NCBI GenBank assembly: GCA_963693085.1
Contig: OY856409.1
Coordinates: forward strand, 300,963,558 to 301,027,557
Source: Alisma plantago-aquatica
Lineage: Eukaryota; Streptophyta; Magnoliopsida; Alismatales; Alismataceae
Length of the DNA: 64,000 nt
Direction of reading: 5' to 3'
The position numbers and the translations under genes are program-made. Below, piece after piece: positions 1-11,253 of the stretch. A model generated the notes under the pieces. That model ran no database searches and was not told where the DNA came from. It worked only from the letters and a program-made list of their open reading frames with translations. Positions within the stretch are counted from its first letter, which is position 1; every line of letters begins with the position of its first letter.

Positions 1-98
1 GGAGAACGGGGATTGGGATCGCCGTCGCCTTCGTCTTCGAGAAACCGCCGGTCGCGAGGAAGATCGCTGCCGCCTGCAACGGGAACCCTAGCCGCCAT
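1..98 (-). CDS. N-terminal ORF fragment running off the left edge
   Basis: On the minus strand an ATG at 98-96 opens a frame that stays open to the window edge (32 codons, rich in Arg, Gly, Asp and Pro). GC content is high, unlike the AT-rich DNA that follows. It could be the first exon of a host gene. The start also contains GGCTAGGGTT, resembling the CGCTAGGGTT near the 5' end of retroposon R2 at 35.3 kb, so it may instead be the head of another retroposon copy. No domain can be recognised in so short a piece. Confidence 0.3.
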   Translation of the reverse strand, partial: MAARVPVAGGSDLPRDRRFLEDEGDGDPNPRS

Positions 99-623
99 CT
101 TTTCTTTTAAAGAATATGTCTTTTAATTAAAATAGTTTTGTTGCTCTATATAATTTATGATTGGCATAATGTGTCGAGCACTCTTCTAGTAGAGTCCATC
201 AATAAACACTCAATGCTTTTTAAATTAACATGAGGCGCACTACTGGAAAAATAAAAGAAAAGAGTACATTTAATCTTCAAGATAGGAAGAGATGAAGGGA
301 AGTTTGCTGGAAATGCATTGTAGCTGAGAATCCCGTACGGAAAATTTGTGAAAAATGCAACATACATATGGTGGCTTGATTTTGAGTAATTAGCGAAAAA
401 TGTTTCATTCTTAAAAATGTAATATTTTGAGTAATTTAAAGGTCACCTCACGTTAAGCATGCTCCTACCTAATGGAGCACTATCTTTTATATAGACATTT
501 GAAAGGTAGTGGGAGAAATAAAACGTGTGATAATACAATAATGTTCGAATTCTATGTTCTCAAATGTTAGCGGATTAAAAGATGTGGCGAAGGTTATTGT
601 AGTCAAATAAAAGGAATATAAAC
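99..623. other. AT-rich intergenic DNA, nothing recognised
   Basis: AT-rich DNA between the left-edge ORF and the first retroposon. The only open frame (minus, 155-367) has no recognisable domain and is probably chance. Confidence 0.6.
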
Positions 624-633
624 AAAGGGACCA

Positions 634-1440
634 AAAAGTAACGGTGTTGCCGCTAGCGGCGACTCTCTCCCTAGCTCCTGCGATCTAGGGCTTGCCCCGT
701 CGCCGACTCTGCTGGGGGGAGGCTGCCTGCCGACGCGCAGCGTTCCCTCTCCCCCTGGGCTTCTTCTTCCTCGGCTGTCTCAAAGTGCTTCGACGATCAG
801 AGCCTTCGCCTGCTTTTTGTCTAGGACCCGTCCTTCTCAGCGGTGGTACTCGGCCTCGGATCTTGAGGCTGCGTCGCTGGTGGTTTGGGCGGTGTGCCCT
901 GGTGGTCCTTTGGCTCGCTGGGGTGGAGGGGAGAGTGGGCGACTTGCCCTGATCGTCAATCCCTACGACAGTCGAGACCCCCCGTCCCCGTGCTTCTTCA
1001 CGGGTCTCCTGGTTTCTTTTTTCTTATTTTCTTTGCTGCATGTTATTCTGTCCGTTTCTCGCTGCTCGTCGGTGTTGTTGTCGCTGCTTGTCGGCGTTGT
1101 TGTTCTCTCTGTTTGGGAGCTATGAGTCTTGGCCCTTGTTGGCCTCGATTTTTTCTGTTCGGACTCACTACTGGGTCTATGACTTTGCATGTGGCGGAAA
1201 ACACTGGTATGTATATTTTTCATTTGCTCAGGTTGAAAGAATCTCTTATGAAAAGCTGCTTATGTCAGCCTAGTGGAAAAGAGATCAATGCATAAGCATT
1301 CTATTATCATTCCAATATGAGTTTTGGGGATCGGATAGCCCTGCTCTTGGTTGTATGTACTTCCAGAATCATTTTTCCTATGTGTAGATGCCGTATGGCT
1401 TTTCAGTAATGAAGATGTTCGGATTGTTCAAAAAAAAAAA
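634..1440 (+). mobile_element. Poly-A retroposon, copy R1
   Basis: An approximately 807-bp insertion flanked by the direct repeat AAAGGGACCA (624-633 and 1441-1450), ending in a run of about 11 A. Target duplication plus poly-A indicates L1-type target-primed retroposition. The first half is GC-rich (contains GATCTAGGGCTTGCCC) and the second half is T-rich. Its 3' third aligns by eye with R2 (minus, 34693-35359): both have CTCAGGTTGAA, then AAAGCTGC, then ATATGAGTTTT, then TGTAGATG-CGTATGG near the end. Overlapping open frames of up to 136 codons show no reverse transcriptase. I read it as a non-autonomous family (LINE-derived or a retroposed transcript); its parent is unknown to me. Confidence 0.72.
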
Positions 1441-1450
1441 AAAGGGACCA

Positions 1451-1639
1451 TCAATTTTCAGAAGTGGTGTTTTGGATATTAGGCTGCATCTTCCCTAAAG
1501 TTGTTGGGGGAAAAAGGAATTAATAAAATAGAAGATTATTCGTTAAAATAGTCATCAACATGGCTGATATCAAGCAGCAATGTTATCCAAAAAATATATC
1601 TCTATTAATCCATTTTCTTTATGTAAACTACATGCTCTA
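1451..1639. other. Intergenic DNA upstream of WRKY promoter
   Basis: No gene seen between the R1 target duplication and the W-box cluster. Confidence 0.5.
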
Positions 1640-1644
1640 GGCCG

Positions 1645-2009
1645 TTGACGCTTTTAGATATTTGAGTCCGTACTACTCCTATATATATATCGAATAAAAA
1701 TAAGGAACCGCTTATTGTCAATAAAATACGCCCAGAACGCGCAAATGCGGAAGAACCCAGCCGATACGTGAAAACTGCCAAGGATCAAGTTGCAGGACTT
1801 TTGGGGGATTGGGGGTTTTCTTTAGGTTGAAATTCAAAACTTCAAATGCGTGTCAACTCCGAAGACATGATTAACGAGAACCAGAAAAAAAAAATAGAGG
1901 TTGAGAGAGTGATAGATGGGCTGTTGCATGTGCGCTAATCAACTGGATCCTCTCTCTAAAACTGCTAACAACCCCCCTCTCTCTCCCCTTTGACATTTGA
2001 TAAAGTCAA
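1645..2009. promoter_or_regulatory. W-box cluster in the WRKY promoter
   Basis: TTGAC cores occur at 1645-1649 and 1990-1994, and reverse cores (GTCAA) at 1717-1721, 1852-1856 and 2005-2009. The last pair forms an inverted arrangement, TTGAC-N10-GTCAA, about 100 bp upstream of the TATA box. W-boxes are the known target of WRKY proteins, so auto- or cross-regulation by WRKY factors is a reasonable inference. About one or two such pentamers would be expected by chance in this length. Confidence 0.5.
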
Positions 2010-2093
2010 AACAGCTAAGCGGCTAGAGAGAGCCAAAAAGGCCCAAAACGATGTCCGCCGCCTCGGGCGCGTCCCGTCATCCCAAAACGCGCC

Positions 2094-2102
2094 TTTATAA
2101 AT
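2094..2102 (+). promoter_or_regulatory. TATA box of the WRKY gene
   Basis: TTTATAAAT lies about 265 bp upstream of the WRKY start codon, in an otherwise GC- and pyrimidine-rich stretch. It fits a transcription start near 2130 and a 5' leader of roughly 235 bases. Confidence 0.6.
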
Positions 2103-2365
2103 CCATCCCCTCCGTTCCCATTTCCGACCCGTCCACAACACCTCCTCCGCAGCAGCACCTCCTAAAGTCAGCGCCCCACGCCGGAGCTTGTTTTGCCTTT
2201 CTTCCGGCATCTTCCGTGTCCTTCCTTTCCACACCTTTCACTTCGTCATCTCCCTTTTTAAATATTGGAGGAGTCGGCGTGGATCGATAAAAAGCTCGAA
2301 ACTTGTCAACGTTTGTTTATTCTTCTCGCTCCAGTTCCAGGCAGAGGTACGGATACTTACCTGCC

Positions 2366-3694
2366 ATGGAAGGCGAAGATTGGGGTCTTCAGGCCATAGT
2401 TAGCGGGCACAGGGCGGCGGAGGACCCGTTCTTCTCTTTCTCCTCATCTTGCTCGCTTCTGGACGGTGGTGGCGCGACGGGGACGTCAGTGGTCGACGAC
2501 GATTTGTTTTTCTACTTCCCGGATCTGTTAACAACTACCACGGCGCTCCAGGAGCTGGACGAGCTCTGCAGACCCTTTTTACCCCCTCCGGCACCACAGC
2601 CGTCATTGCCTCCACCGATGACGATGATGCAGCAGAACAACAGCGGTGTTCCCTCCGCGGTACCGGCCGTGGTGCCGATGATTTCTGGTGGGCGGGTTGT
2701 GGCCGGCAGAATTTTCCAGCAGTCGCCGCAGCAGTTGCAGCAACAGCGGATGGGTGTCCCCCAGCAGGGGAGACAGCCCCACCCGCGACCTGCTACCCAG
2801 ACGCCTCGTTCGAAGAGAAGGTAAGCGGCAGCGACAGGCTCTCTCTCACTCTCACTCTCTCTCTCTCCTCTCTCAGTTTCTCTCCCGTATCCTCAGTGTA
2901 TCCATGGGCAATTAAAGCAAAATCCGGGTGTCCTCCTAACATTCATTTCTCTGTCGTTGTTTCCTGTAGAAAGAACCAGCAAAAGAAGGTGGTATGCCAT
3001 GTCCCAGCCGACGGCCTCTCCTCAGACGTCTGGGCGTGGCGCAAATACGGGCAGAAGCCGATCAAAGGATCCCCTTACCCAAGGTCCCAAAAACTTTGAT
3101 TTATTCATGTGTACCGTAAATACAACAATATTTGTCATTGCTGACCGGCTGTTTTCAAACCAAAACAGGGGCTACTACCGCTGCAGCAGCTCAAAGGGTT
3201 GTCCAGCAAGAAAGCAAGTAGAGCGGAGCCGAACAGACCCCAACACATTTGTCCTCACCTACACAGCTGAGCACAACCACCCAGCTCCCACCCACCGCAA
3301 CTCCCTGGCCGGGAGCACACGCCAGAAGTTCCCTCCTTCCTCATCCTCCTCCTCCGTCACATCTACTGCCAACCCAGAACCCATCAGCGCCAACGAAAAG
3401 GCGTCCACCTCCAGCCCACTCTGCTCCCCCGGCCCGTCCCCGGCGCTGAGCTCCTCAACAGACCACGATGACACCATACCGGAGATCATTGAAGAGGACG
3501 TAGACGGCGGTCTGATCGTGAACGACATGAATATGCTTGATATGGACGACATGCTGTTCATGGGGCTAGACGAGATCCAAGGCTACCATTCCTCAACATC
3601 CATGACTGCCGGAGCAGAATTCGACAAAGGGTTCTCGGAGGAGTTCTCGGCCGCCTTTTCACCTTCCTCCTGGATGGTCGATGGGGCCAGCTAG
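2366..3694 (+). CDS. WRKY transcription factor, group IIe (WRKY22/27/29-like)
   Basis: Three exons: 2366-2820, 2970-3083 and 3169-3694, joined by GT-AG introns (2821-2969 and 3084-3168), coding for 364 residues. The start is the ATG in CCATGG giving [12 protein letters not shown], typical of this subgroup; an in-frame upstream ATG at 2303 is less likely. The N-terminal half is Ser/Gly- then Pro/Gln-rich. The DNA-binding domain has the invariant WRKYGQK heptapeptide at the end of exon 2 and a C-X5-C-X23-H-X-H zinc finger in exon 3 (RCSSSKGC to EHNH). The intron inside the domain, after PYPR, is the classic position for groups IIc-e. The C-terminal part is Ser/Pro-rich, then acidic ([15 protein letters not shown]), a likely activation region. 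Members bind W-boxes in the nucleus and act in immune signalling; that role is family knowledge. No disabling change seen. Confidence 0.95.
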
Positions 3695-4010
3695 AGGAGG
3701 AGTACTGCTAGTTAATTTGGGCGCCACCATTAGCTGCTGCCGCACCAAATAATGAAAAAGGGAAAAGATCTAGGAATAGAAGGAAAAGAAAGATAGAAAA
3801 GCTGTTTTGTTGTCCCCTTCTGCTTCTTTCTTTTTTTTTTTGTCTACTTTATAGCCTAGCAACCCACACACGGCCCCTATTATCCTCAGCGGAAAAGCTG
3901 AAAACTACACTAGAGGCAGTCTTTGCAGCTGCCACGGCTCAATGCCGGAGTTGTAACCTTTATTTGTTGATTAAATTTATAGTTGTTCCAGCTTCTTGCT
4001 CATTCATCTC
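3695..4010 (+). other. WRKY 3' untranslated region
   Basis: Follows the TAG at 3692-3694. It contains A-rich tracts, a T run near 3831 and an ATTAAA-type motif near 3970 that could serve as polyadenylation signal. The exact end cannot be set from sequence alone. Confidence 0.4.
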
Positions 4011-5399
4011 GCTTGCTTGTTGGGAGAAGCTGTCTTGGAACCCTTTGGGTGGTCTTCTGTCTCTCCTCTTTGTGTGCAGCAACCACTGTCTGGGAGTACT
4101 GGAGTAGCTAAGCTTTGGAAGAAGGAAGAACATAGAGAAGTATCAACATGGTGCTGACATAGAGGCATACGTACTTGGTAGCTCTGGCCTAGGTTGTTTC
4201 ATGGCGATTCCTACCCCAACATCATGGCCCCGCTGGAACTAGCAGCTAGCATAGAGGACGGGAAACGGTGGTGAGCATCGGAGTCAACAAAGAAGCGGGG
4301 CGGAAACGTGCGGCAGACTGTAGCGCGTGTTCACACAGAGGAGACGGTGGCGCTTGTGTAGATAGATAGATGGACGGATGGTTGTGCGGGATTGTTAGAA
4401 GTTTTGACTGATGGCGATCGGGCGTGCGTAGATGCAGTTGGGAGCCAGTTGTCTTTCCGAGGGAAGCAAGCAAGCTGCTCCCGCTCGAATACGCAACCTA
4501 CTCCAGACGCGGTGCGTACGTCGGTGCGACGAGCCGGAGCTGCTCAGTCAACGTATCCACTCCAGTGCATTGACGAACGAGGTATATATATACGAGGTTC
4601 AAACGAGTCGAGGCTTCGTATACACACCCTCATCGTTGCTGACTACTGCCATGGCTGTTGTTGTTCTTCAGTCTTGACTCCTACCTAGACGTACGTGGGT
4701 GCTATTCTATGGGTCAAAATAGAGAATTATGCATGATCTAAAGATTAGGGAGGTTAAGGCGATGACGCCATGACTTCAACAAAAAATTAATACAAGGAAA
4801 CAAAACACTTGTATAAGGAGGCATCTGGGTTTAGTAGGTATCATTATCGTTGACGTAGATAGTATTGTTCACAAAAGATAAGGTGTCGTTATAATGAGGC
4901 TAGTCTCTATATATGGAGGGTGAGAATTACTAATAAAGAACCAGTTGACAATCTCGTTTTATACGCCCCCCTTGTACAACGGACCTCGTCTATCTGACCC
5001 AGCACCACCCCAGCCCACCCCCAAAACTGTAGCATCCATCAATTTGGACGTGTGAAGTTAGTCCTTATGCAAAATAGTTGTCTTATAGCTTTCTAGTCCT
5101 TTCGGATATCCAAGCCTAGAATTTTCCTAGCTTCATATGTGTCTTTCATAAACAAACTTCTTATAGATCTCACTTAAATGTCATGTAGTTGCAAGCATGC
5201 AAACATTATATCTAAAATAGTAGGTAAATGAAGGAATGAGCCTTCCATCATTGATTTGTAGAGTATAGAGGAATCAAAGCTATGGACGAGATTCCCAATG
5301 CGTCAACTGTTTCATACAAATGTTTAGGAAGTAGTTTCTATATATAGAGCAACATCTTATTTGAAATAAACTTGATTACTTTCTTTTTTCTATGAATCC
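4011..5399. other. Intergenic DNA without a recognised gene
   Basis: Small open frames near 4246-4688 overlap on both strands and match nothing I know. A TATA-like stretch (GTATATATATAC) lies near 4582. No confident gene or repeat seen. Confidence 0.5.
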
Positions 5400-5560
5400 T
5401 TAGATTGTTACATGCATATTCTCTTCCACATATCATCATGTAGGAATGTTGTCTTCATATTGTACTGCAACACTTCAAATGTCTTAAACGAATAATGATG
5501 ACAAGAAAGCTTGAACTGGAATTGCACTTGGTCATGGGTAAAGACAAAATCCTAGTAGTA
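5400..5560 (-). pseudogene. Decayed copia reverse-transcriptase relic
   Basis: Read on the minus strand, about 5413-5480 gives a peptide with QYNMKTTFLHDD, close to the copia RT motif Q-M-D-V-K-T-A-F-L-H-G-D. Flanking codons are too decayed to follow and stops and shifts are frequent. It marks an old Ty1/copia insertion beside the CACTA element. Confidence 0.45.
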
Positions 5561-6120
5561 CTCAATGACTATAGTTTGATTGTCCACTAGCAACCAGATG
5601 ATTAGCTCTATAGAACTCTTCTCTACCTATAATGGCCCACTTTTCATATTACATGAGTGGAAGCATTTTACTCAATGTGGGTGTCACGATATGCTAATCA
5701 TGCAATTAAAGTAAATGAAACACTTTGCATCATTTAAAATTGATTCATTCATAGTTCTTGCAAAAGAAAACTACATCATGTTCATCTATCAAATTTAATC
5801 TTGTTAATACTATGATCGAACATAACATGAATTATATCTAAACCTCTGGATCGACTTGGTGAATGGCACCCCACCAGGCAAAGCTTGAAGATCTCCTAGT
5901 CTTAATTTTACTTTTTATCCTTCACTTGCTCCAAGTCCTGCGGACATCTCGTCCCCAGCCATGCAAAACAAACATCACATATGTAAGCGGTATTTGACAC
6001 TTTATATCACATAAAAGTAAATATAACTTGGCATGAGTAAAATTGACATGACTTGACATAAATTTAAACATGGTTTTTCTTAAGCATTCATGATTCATCA
6101 ATGACAAGAAGAACTGAGCA
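5561..6120. other. Host side of the CACTA insertion, unidentified
   Basis: AT-rich sequence up to the GCA target site at 6118-6120. I see no gene. It may be old LTR sequence continuing after 16078, but that is not proven. Confidence 0.35.
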
Positions 6121-6133
6121 CACTACAGAAAAT
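6121..6133 (+). repeat. CACTA left terminal inverted repeat
   Basis: CACTACAGAAAAT, preceded by target base triplet GCA. It matches the right end with about two mismatches. Confidence 0.85.
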
Positions 6134-6400
6134 TGGTGTATTAACGTCAAGGTTTACGGCCACTTTATTATCTTGTCATAATAAATACAGTAATAACGAC
6201 AAACAACATTTTCTGCCATTTTTGGTGTAGACAACAACGACAACTTTTTTTGTCTGTCGCAAATAAACAAATTTTCTGCCGTTGTTGGTACAAGGTAACA
6301 TCGACAACTTTTTTATCCATCGTAAATAAACTAATTTTCCGCCGTTAAAAGTCTTCCCTCTCTGATTTTTCATTAGCACAGTACTTATGCGACGCTTTTT
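6134..6400 (+). repeat. Left subterminal repeats of the CACTA element
   Basis: Repeated short motifs of the TAACGACAA / TCTGCCGTT / CGACAACTTTTTT kind, in both orientations, matching those at the right end. In CACTA elements such motifs bind the element's TNPA-like protein. Confidence 0.65.
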
Positions 6401-6403
6401 TAG

Positions 6404-7340
6404 TTGGACCTTGTTTTTTTTTTCCACTTAAACCCCAACCCCTCGATCGCTCACCCCCTGACTCCCCTCACTCGTCCTCACTCCCCCGACAACAACACTC
6501 AGAAAACTAACCCTCGCTTACTGCGACTTGCTAGGGTGCATCGACGACTTCTCCCGCCATCTCTCCTCCGAGCAACAGGTGCAGCGGCGGCCTCACCTCT
6601 CTCCAACATCGGCGACGCTGGCTTTGCTTCTCGGCAGCGGTGACAACAACTCTCCCCAGCAGGCGGCGACATCATCCATGCTCCAGCGGCGGCCCTCTTC
6701 CAAAGGCGCCAGTAATTCAATCTTCCTGACCTATTAATCAATAGTGACCTTCTCTTCTTCTCAGTTGGAGGCATTTCTCTACTGGGGTGGGGTTTCTCTT
6801 TCTTCCCCCTTTCTTTCCTGTCACAGCTTGATCGCTTCGGCCTGGTGGCGTTGTTGGTCGTGGTGGTGGGGAGTCCCCGAGCAGTTCCTCCCACTTTTTC
6901 TTATCACCGGTTTTGTCTTGCACAGTTGGAGCAACGACGGGAGTGCTTCTTGGACAATACCCATCTGTGCCAGAGCTGTCGGCTATCTGTTTGTTTTTTT
7001 GCCTCTGTTGCTTTTCGCTGTGTGAGTTGGGTTATGCATATTGTGTTCTTTTTATAAACTGCTTGTTATGGTCGAGGGTGAAGCTTCTAGTTGTGCTCTC
7101 GTTTGCTTGGTGAGTAGTCTTTTGCTGCGTTGTCCATGGAAGAATGATATTGGCTATAAAGACAAGTGTTCCTGTGGTTTCAAGCTTAATAGTTGGAGTG
7201 TTATCTATGCAAGTACTACCCATGGTCGTGGAAGAATTTCGGTTAAAAGTTGCTTTGTTCAGCATTATGGGAAGGAATTCAGACAGAAGCGTCTTACTTG
7301 TATCCGATCAAACTTACATAACTAATATGTATCTCTTGCT
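6404..7340 (+). mobile_element. Possible retroposon copy R3, degraded
   Basis: This GC-rich then T-rich stretch has the same composition profile as R1 and R2. Near its end (about 7210-7290) it shares a weak alignment with R1: a block around GGAAGAATTTCGGTTAAAAG, then TTGCTTTGTTCAGCATTATGGG, against R1 near 1230-1275. No target duplication or poly-A tail is visible, so the boundaries are approximate and the assignment tentative. It sits inside the CACTA element. Confidence 0.35.
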
Positions 7341-8671
7341 ATTTTTTCACCGAGATGGCTTAGGTCTCTTGAATTTGTAGATGTTGAATGTTACTTCTTA
7401 ATATAATCTTCCTGGCCTTAATTTTATTTTCGGATTCCCCTTTCCCCCTTCTTTTCTTTCTATTCCCCTCATTCCCACCTACTGTCGATCCCCAAACTCC
7501 CTCTTTTTCTCCTTCTCTAGTTCTATCTTCCGTTTCCATATTTCTCTTTCTTCTTCCATTGCCCGTTTTCCATTCCCCAACTCCCTTTTTCCCTTTTTTC
7601 CATTTCTCAATTTGATTTCCTTCATTCACATCCCATTTTCCTACCCCCTCAACTCCAAATTTTACTGTCATCCATGAGTTATTATTCCTCTTCCATTTTC
7701 CAATCTCCCTTTCTTATATTTCCCATTACATTTCCCAATTTTACCGTCCCCTATATCCCATTACATTTCTCAATTTCACTGTTGAGTGTCGATCCATTGC
7801 CTTCGCCTATTCTCAACTTCATAATTGAAAATTTGAATCTATCTCAAGTTTTTGAGGTCTAAATATGTGATTGTACAAATTAAATATGCAATTATGTGAT
7901 TAATTTATATATAATATTTAATTTATTTTAGAAAATCTGAAACCGCATATACCCCCACATATACTCCCGCATTCTGCATATACTCTACAAGGTGACCTCT
8001 CCGAACGCATAGAGCATACCACTTTTTAAAACACAGATTGATGGACAGTACTACATATTTACTGATTACATTCTCTTGATGTTCTATTTTGTTGCATGTG
8101 TTGGACATGAGTCACATGCTTCTTTAGTGTTTGTTTTGGACCATTGAGTCATGCATGCATCTTTTGTATGTTGTGTTAGTATTTATTGTTATGTAATGTG
8201 CTTGTGTGAAACCATTACATGTGTGCTTCGTTGGAGTTTATGCTTATATGATTTTAGATTGCATTCTAGAAATTTGAACTGATTTAAAGTTTTAGGGTAT
8301 AAATATGTAATTGCACAAATTAATATACAATTGTGAGAAATAGGTTTAGATCTTTACTCATTTAAACTCATGCCAAGAGATATTGCTTCAAACAAGAAAC
8401 ATATTCTAATTTCTATTATAACATAAGTGGATATACAATGATGTGTTTCTCTTGGAATTTCCCCATACAATAAATGATACATACAACAACAATGTATTAT
8501 TTGAAGAAGTAACATTCAGCATCTACAAAGTGGATATACAATGATATATGTCCCAATGTTTTTTTCTTATATATAATCATAGTCACTCTGCATATATGTC
8601 CCAATTTTTTATATTTCTTTTTATTTTAAGGTTTCTGTGTTGATTTTTAGGTTTCTGTGTTGATATTTATG
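7341..8671. other. CACTA interior, low-complexity pyrimidine and AT-rich DNA
   Basis: C/T-rich from about 7430 to 7790 (apparent open frames on both strands are composition artefacts), then AT-rich. No coding signal seen. Confidence 0.5.
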
Positions 8672-9660
8672 GTGATGGTGATGGTGATTGGTATTCAGAT
8701 TATATGTTACACTTTGTTATGGGATTTAGCTATAAATGGTTTTCTTCTTCCACTTATTCTTCACTATGAGTGTCTCATTGTCTTTGGTTCAAAAGGTAAG
8801 TACTCTTTTCTTACTCATCAAAATATAAAACTGTGAGTACTCATTGTATCGGTATAAGCCATTAATATCTGTTGCACATGCGGAAAATGTATTCATTGCA
8901 CATCTGAAGTTATATGTTCGTTACACATTCAGTGATATGTGCCCCTAATATATCATTTTTTGCAGGTACATAGTTTTATATATGTGATGATGATTTCTAT
9001 TCATATGATATGTGCACACTCATTATGGAAAGAGCTATATATTATTTTCTTCTCGATTCATTCTTCGGTCAACACACAGAAAATTCTTTGATGCAAGAAA
9101 AGAATGTCACATCCATTAAAAGACTGAGTGGAGTCTTGTATTGAAACACTTCTTGGAAACCCCTCCCTATCCCCTAAACTTCTAAACGCATGCTGTTTTG
9201 TTTTTCAACGCACAATGTATAGGTTGTTTTGGTTTTCGAGTGAGCATATGGAAAATATGTCCCGTTGCACATGCGGAAAATGTGTCTGTTGCACATCTGA
9301 AGATATGTGTCCGTTGCACATGCGTAAAATGTGTCTGTTTGCACATCCGGAGATATGTGTCCGTTGCACATTCGGCTTTATGTGTCCGACGCAAATCTGA
9401 AGATATTTGCATTCCATGAATTGTGTTTTTAATACTTAAAATCTCTTTTGTAGGTTTCATTTATGGTGATGGTGATTGGTATTCAGATTATATATTACAC
9501 TCTATTATGGGATTTAGCTATAAATGGTTTTCTTCTTCCACTTATTCTTCACTACGAGTGTCTCATTGTCTTTGGATCAAGATAAACTAAATATGTGCAA
9601 TCAAAAGGTAAGTACTCTTTTCTTACTCATTAAAATATACAACTGTGAGTACTCATTCTT
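8672..9660 (+). repeat. Duplicated block inside the CACTA element
   Basis: The stretch beginning GGTGATGGTGATTGGTATTC at about 8672-8690 recurs at about 9462-9480, both followed by similar text through GCTATAAATGGTTTTCTTC and CATTGTCTTTGG. The two copies lie in direct orientation about 790 bp apart. They look like a segmental duplication; the ancestral function is unknown. Confidence 0.6.
9120..9420 (+). repeat. Block with GTTGCACAT words, copy 1
   Basis: A block that recurs almost unchanged at 13445-13735 and partly at 14465-14560. It contains five or six direct repeats of a 25-30 nt unit built on GTCCGTTGCACAT followed by CTGGAGATATGT or GCGGAAAATGTGT. Both strands are open across it only because the unit lacks stops. 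No known protein resemblance. Confidence 0.6.
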
Positions 9661-9960
9661 TTTTCCTATCAGAATTGATATAAATTTAGTATTTTAACAT
9701 TATAATAATCTATGTTGAATACACTTAGCTGCACGTATTAATTGTCTACACTATATAATTTTTTAGTCACATCTTTAGTTGTTCAGAACATAGCTATCTA
9801 AATCATAAGGTATTGAACCTTATAATTAACTAAGTGCATTGAAAAATTCTTTAAAACACGACCAACGATTAAGAAAGCGGCCAGTGCAGCCGCTTCCTAC
9901 ACGAATTGATGTCTGCTCAGCTAATAATTCCTACGACAGAAGTTTCAAATTGGCTATGTA

Positions 9961-10535
9961 TCTTAAGTAACACTTAAATGTATGCCTCTTCTCTTTCTCC
10001 CCTCTCAATCTCCAAGGCACCTTATTTTTCATCTTCTCCATCACCACCGACATATTTCCTTACACCCTCTCATTCTTCCTCCTACCTCTTTTCTTGCTTC
10101 TCTACATCTCCATCTCCCCTCCTTATCTCTTTCCTGTGCATCATAAGTAACACTTAAATGTATGCCTCTTCTCTTTCTTCCCTCTCAATCTCCAAGGCAT
10201 CTTATTTTTCATCTTCTCCATCACCACCAACATATTTCCTTACACCCTCTCATTGTTCCTCCTAATGGTACATGTTCACCATTACTTACACTAGTGTTGT
10301 CATCCTTATGCCTCCTCTTTTCTTGCTTCTCTACATCTCCATCTCCCCTCCTCGTCTCTTGCCTGTGCATCTTAAGTAACACTTAAATGTATGCCTCTTC
10401 TCTTTCTTCCCTCTCAATCTCCAAGGCACCTTATTTTTCATCTTCTCCATCACCACCAACATATTTCCTTACACCCTCTCATTTTTCCTCCTAATGGTAC
10501 ATGTTCACCATTACTTACACCATACTTATCAAGGT
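9961..10535 (+). repeat. Pyrimidine-rich tandem repeat in the CACTA interior
   Basis: Direct copies start at TAAGTAACACTTAAATGTATG near 9964, 10146 and 10374, with spacings of about 182 and 228 bp. Each continues with a C/T-rich stretch including CATCTTCTCCATCACCACC. Further copies lie at about 10846-11000 and 15030-15290. Confidence 0.65.
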
Positions 10536-10845
10536 GTGCGCCTAGGCGGCCGCCTAAGCGGTAAGACGTCCCAAGGTTGTGCCTAGTCGAGACAACTTTT
10601 TTTATAATGCCAAGCTGACTTAGTTTTTTGGGTTTGGTTGTATATTGACGTATTTTAATGTTTAATGTGGCTATCCTAATGTTCAAAATCAGCATTGTTG
10701 CCTATGTTATGTGCCAAATATCACTTTTAATTGGACCTAATACTCTTTTTAGGTTTAACTGGATCTAATACTCTTTTTGTGACTGAATCTAATACTCTTA
10801 GTACGGATTTGATTTTTCTTAGTTTGCACCTTCAAAAGTAGCGAA
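10536..10845. other. Insertion-like segment splitting a tandem-repeat copy
   Basis: The repeat text breaks after CATTACTTACAC near 10525 and resumes with GTGTTGTCATCC near 10847, so about 320 bp seem to have been inserted. The segment includes a GC-rich GCGCCTAGGCGGCCGCC stretch. No terminal repeats were recognised. Confidence 0.35.
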
Positions 10846-11000
10846 GTGTTGTCATCCTTGTGCCTCCTCTTTTCTTGCTTCTATACACCTCCATCTCCCC
10901 TCCTTATCTCTTACCTGTGCATCTTAAGTAACACTTAAATGTATGCCTCTTCTCTTTCTTCCCTCTCAATCTGCAAGGCACCTTATTTTTCATCGGACTT
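10846..11000 (+). repeat. Further copy of the pyrimidine-rich repeat
   Basis: Same unit as at 9961-10535, ending abruptly at CTTATTTTTCATC before unrelated GC-richer DNA. Confidence 0.6.
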
Positions 11001-11245
11001 GTCATCCCCTCTCTTGTCAGTATTTTTGGTGTGATGCATGGGCATGATCTCGGCGTCCTTTGCTTCTCCGGTACGACCTCGCGACCTTCGGTGCTGCGTC
11101 CTTAGTCTCGCACATACGGCGCTACTCTGTATGGTTGTCTTTCCACACTTGCACACAGTCCGAACCTTGCCGTGGAACAGCATCTTACATAACTCCTTGA
11201 TAGCGGAGTAAAGTCTCTGCATGACTCCTTGACGACGGAGCAAGC
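11001..11245. other. GC-richer segment flanking the hAT element
   Basis: Different in composition from the rest of the CACTA interior and continuing beyond the hAT at about 11999-12300. It could be a captured host fragment. Short open frames on the minus strand have no recognisable domain. Confidence 0.3.
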
Positions 11246-11253
11246 CTATTGAA

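Noticed and set aside
885..1295. 136-codon ORF as a host gene
   Set aside because: It is contained in retroposon R1, between a target duplication and a poly-A tail.
2303..2365. Upstream in-frame ATG (2303) as WRKY start
   Set aside because: It adds 21 residues unlike family N-termini; ATG 2366 has a better context and gives the usual beginning.
7388..7862. Open frames in the pyrimidine-rich stretch
   Set aside because: Phe/Pro/Ser-rich on one strand and Lys/Gly/Arg-rich on the other, as expected from C/T-biased DNA without a gene.
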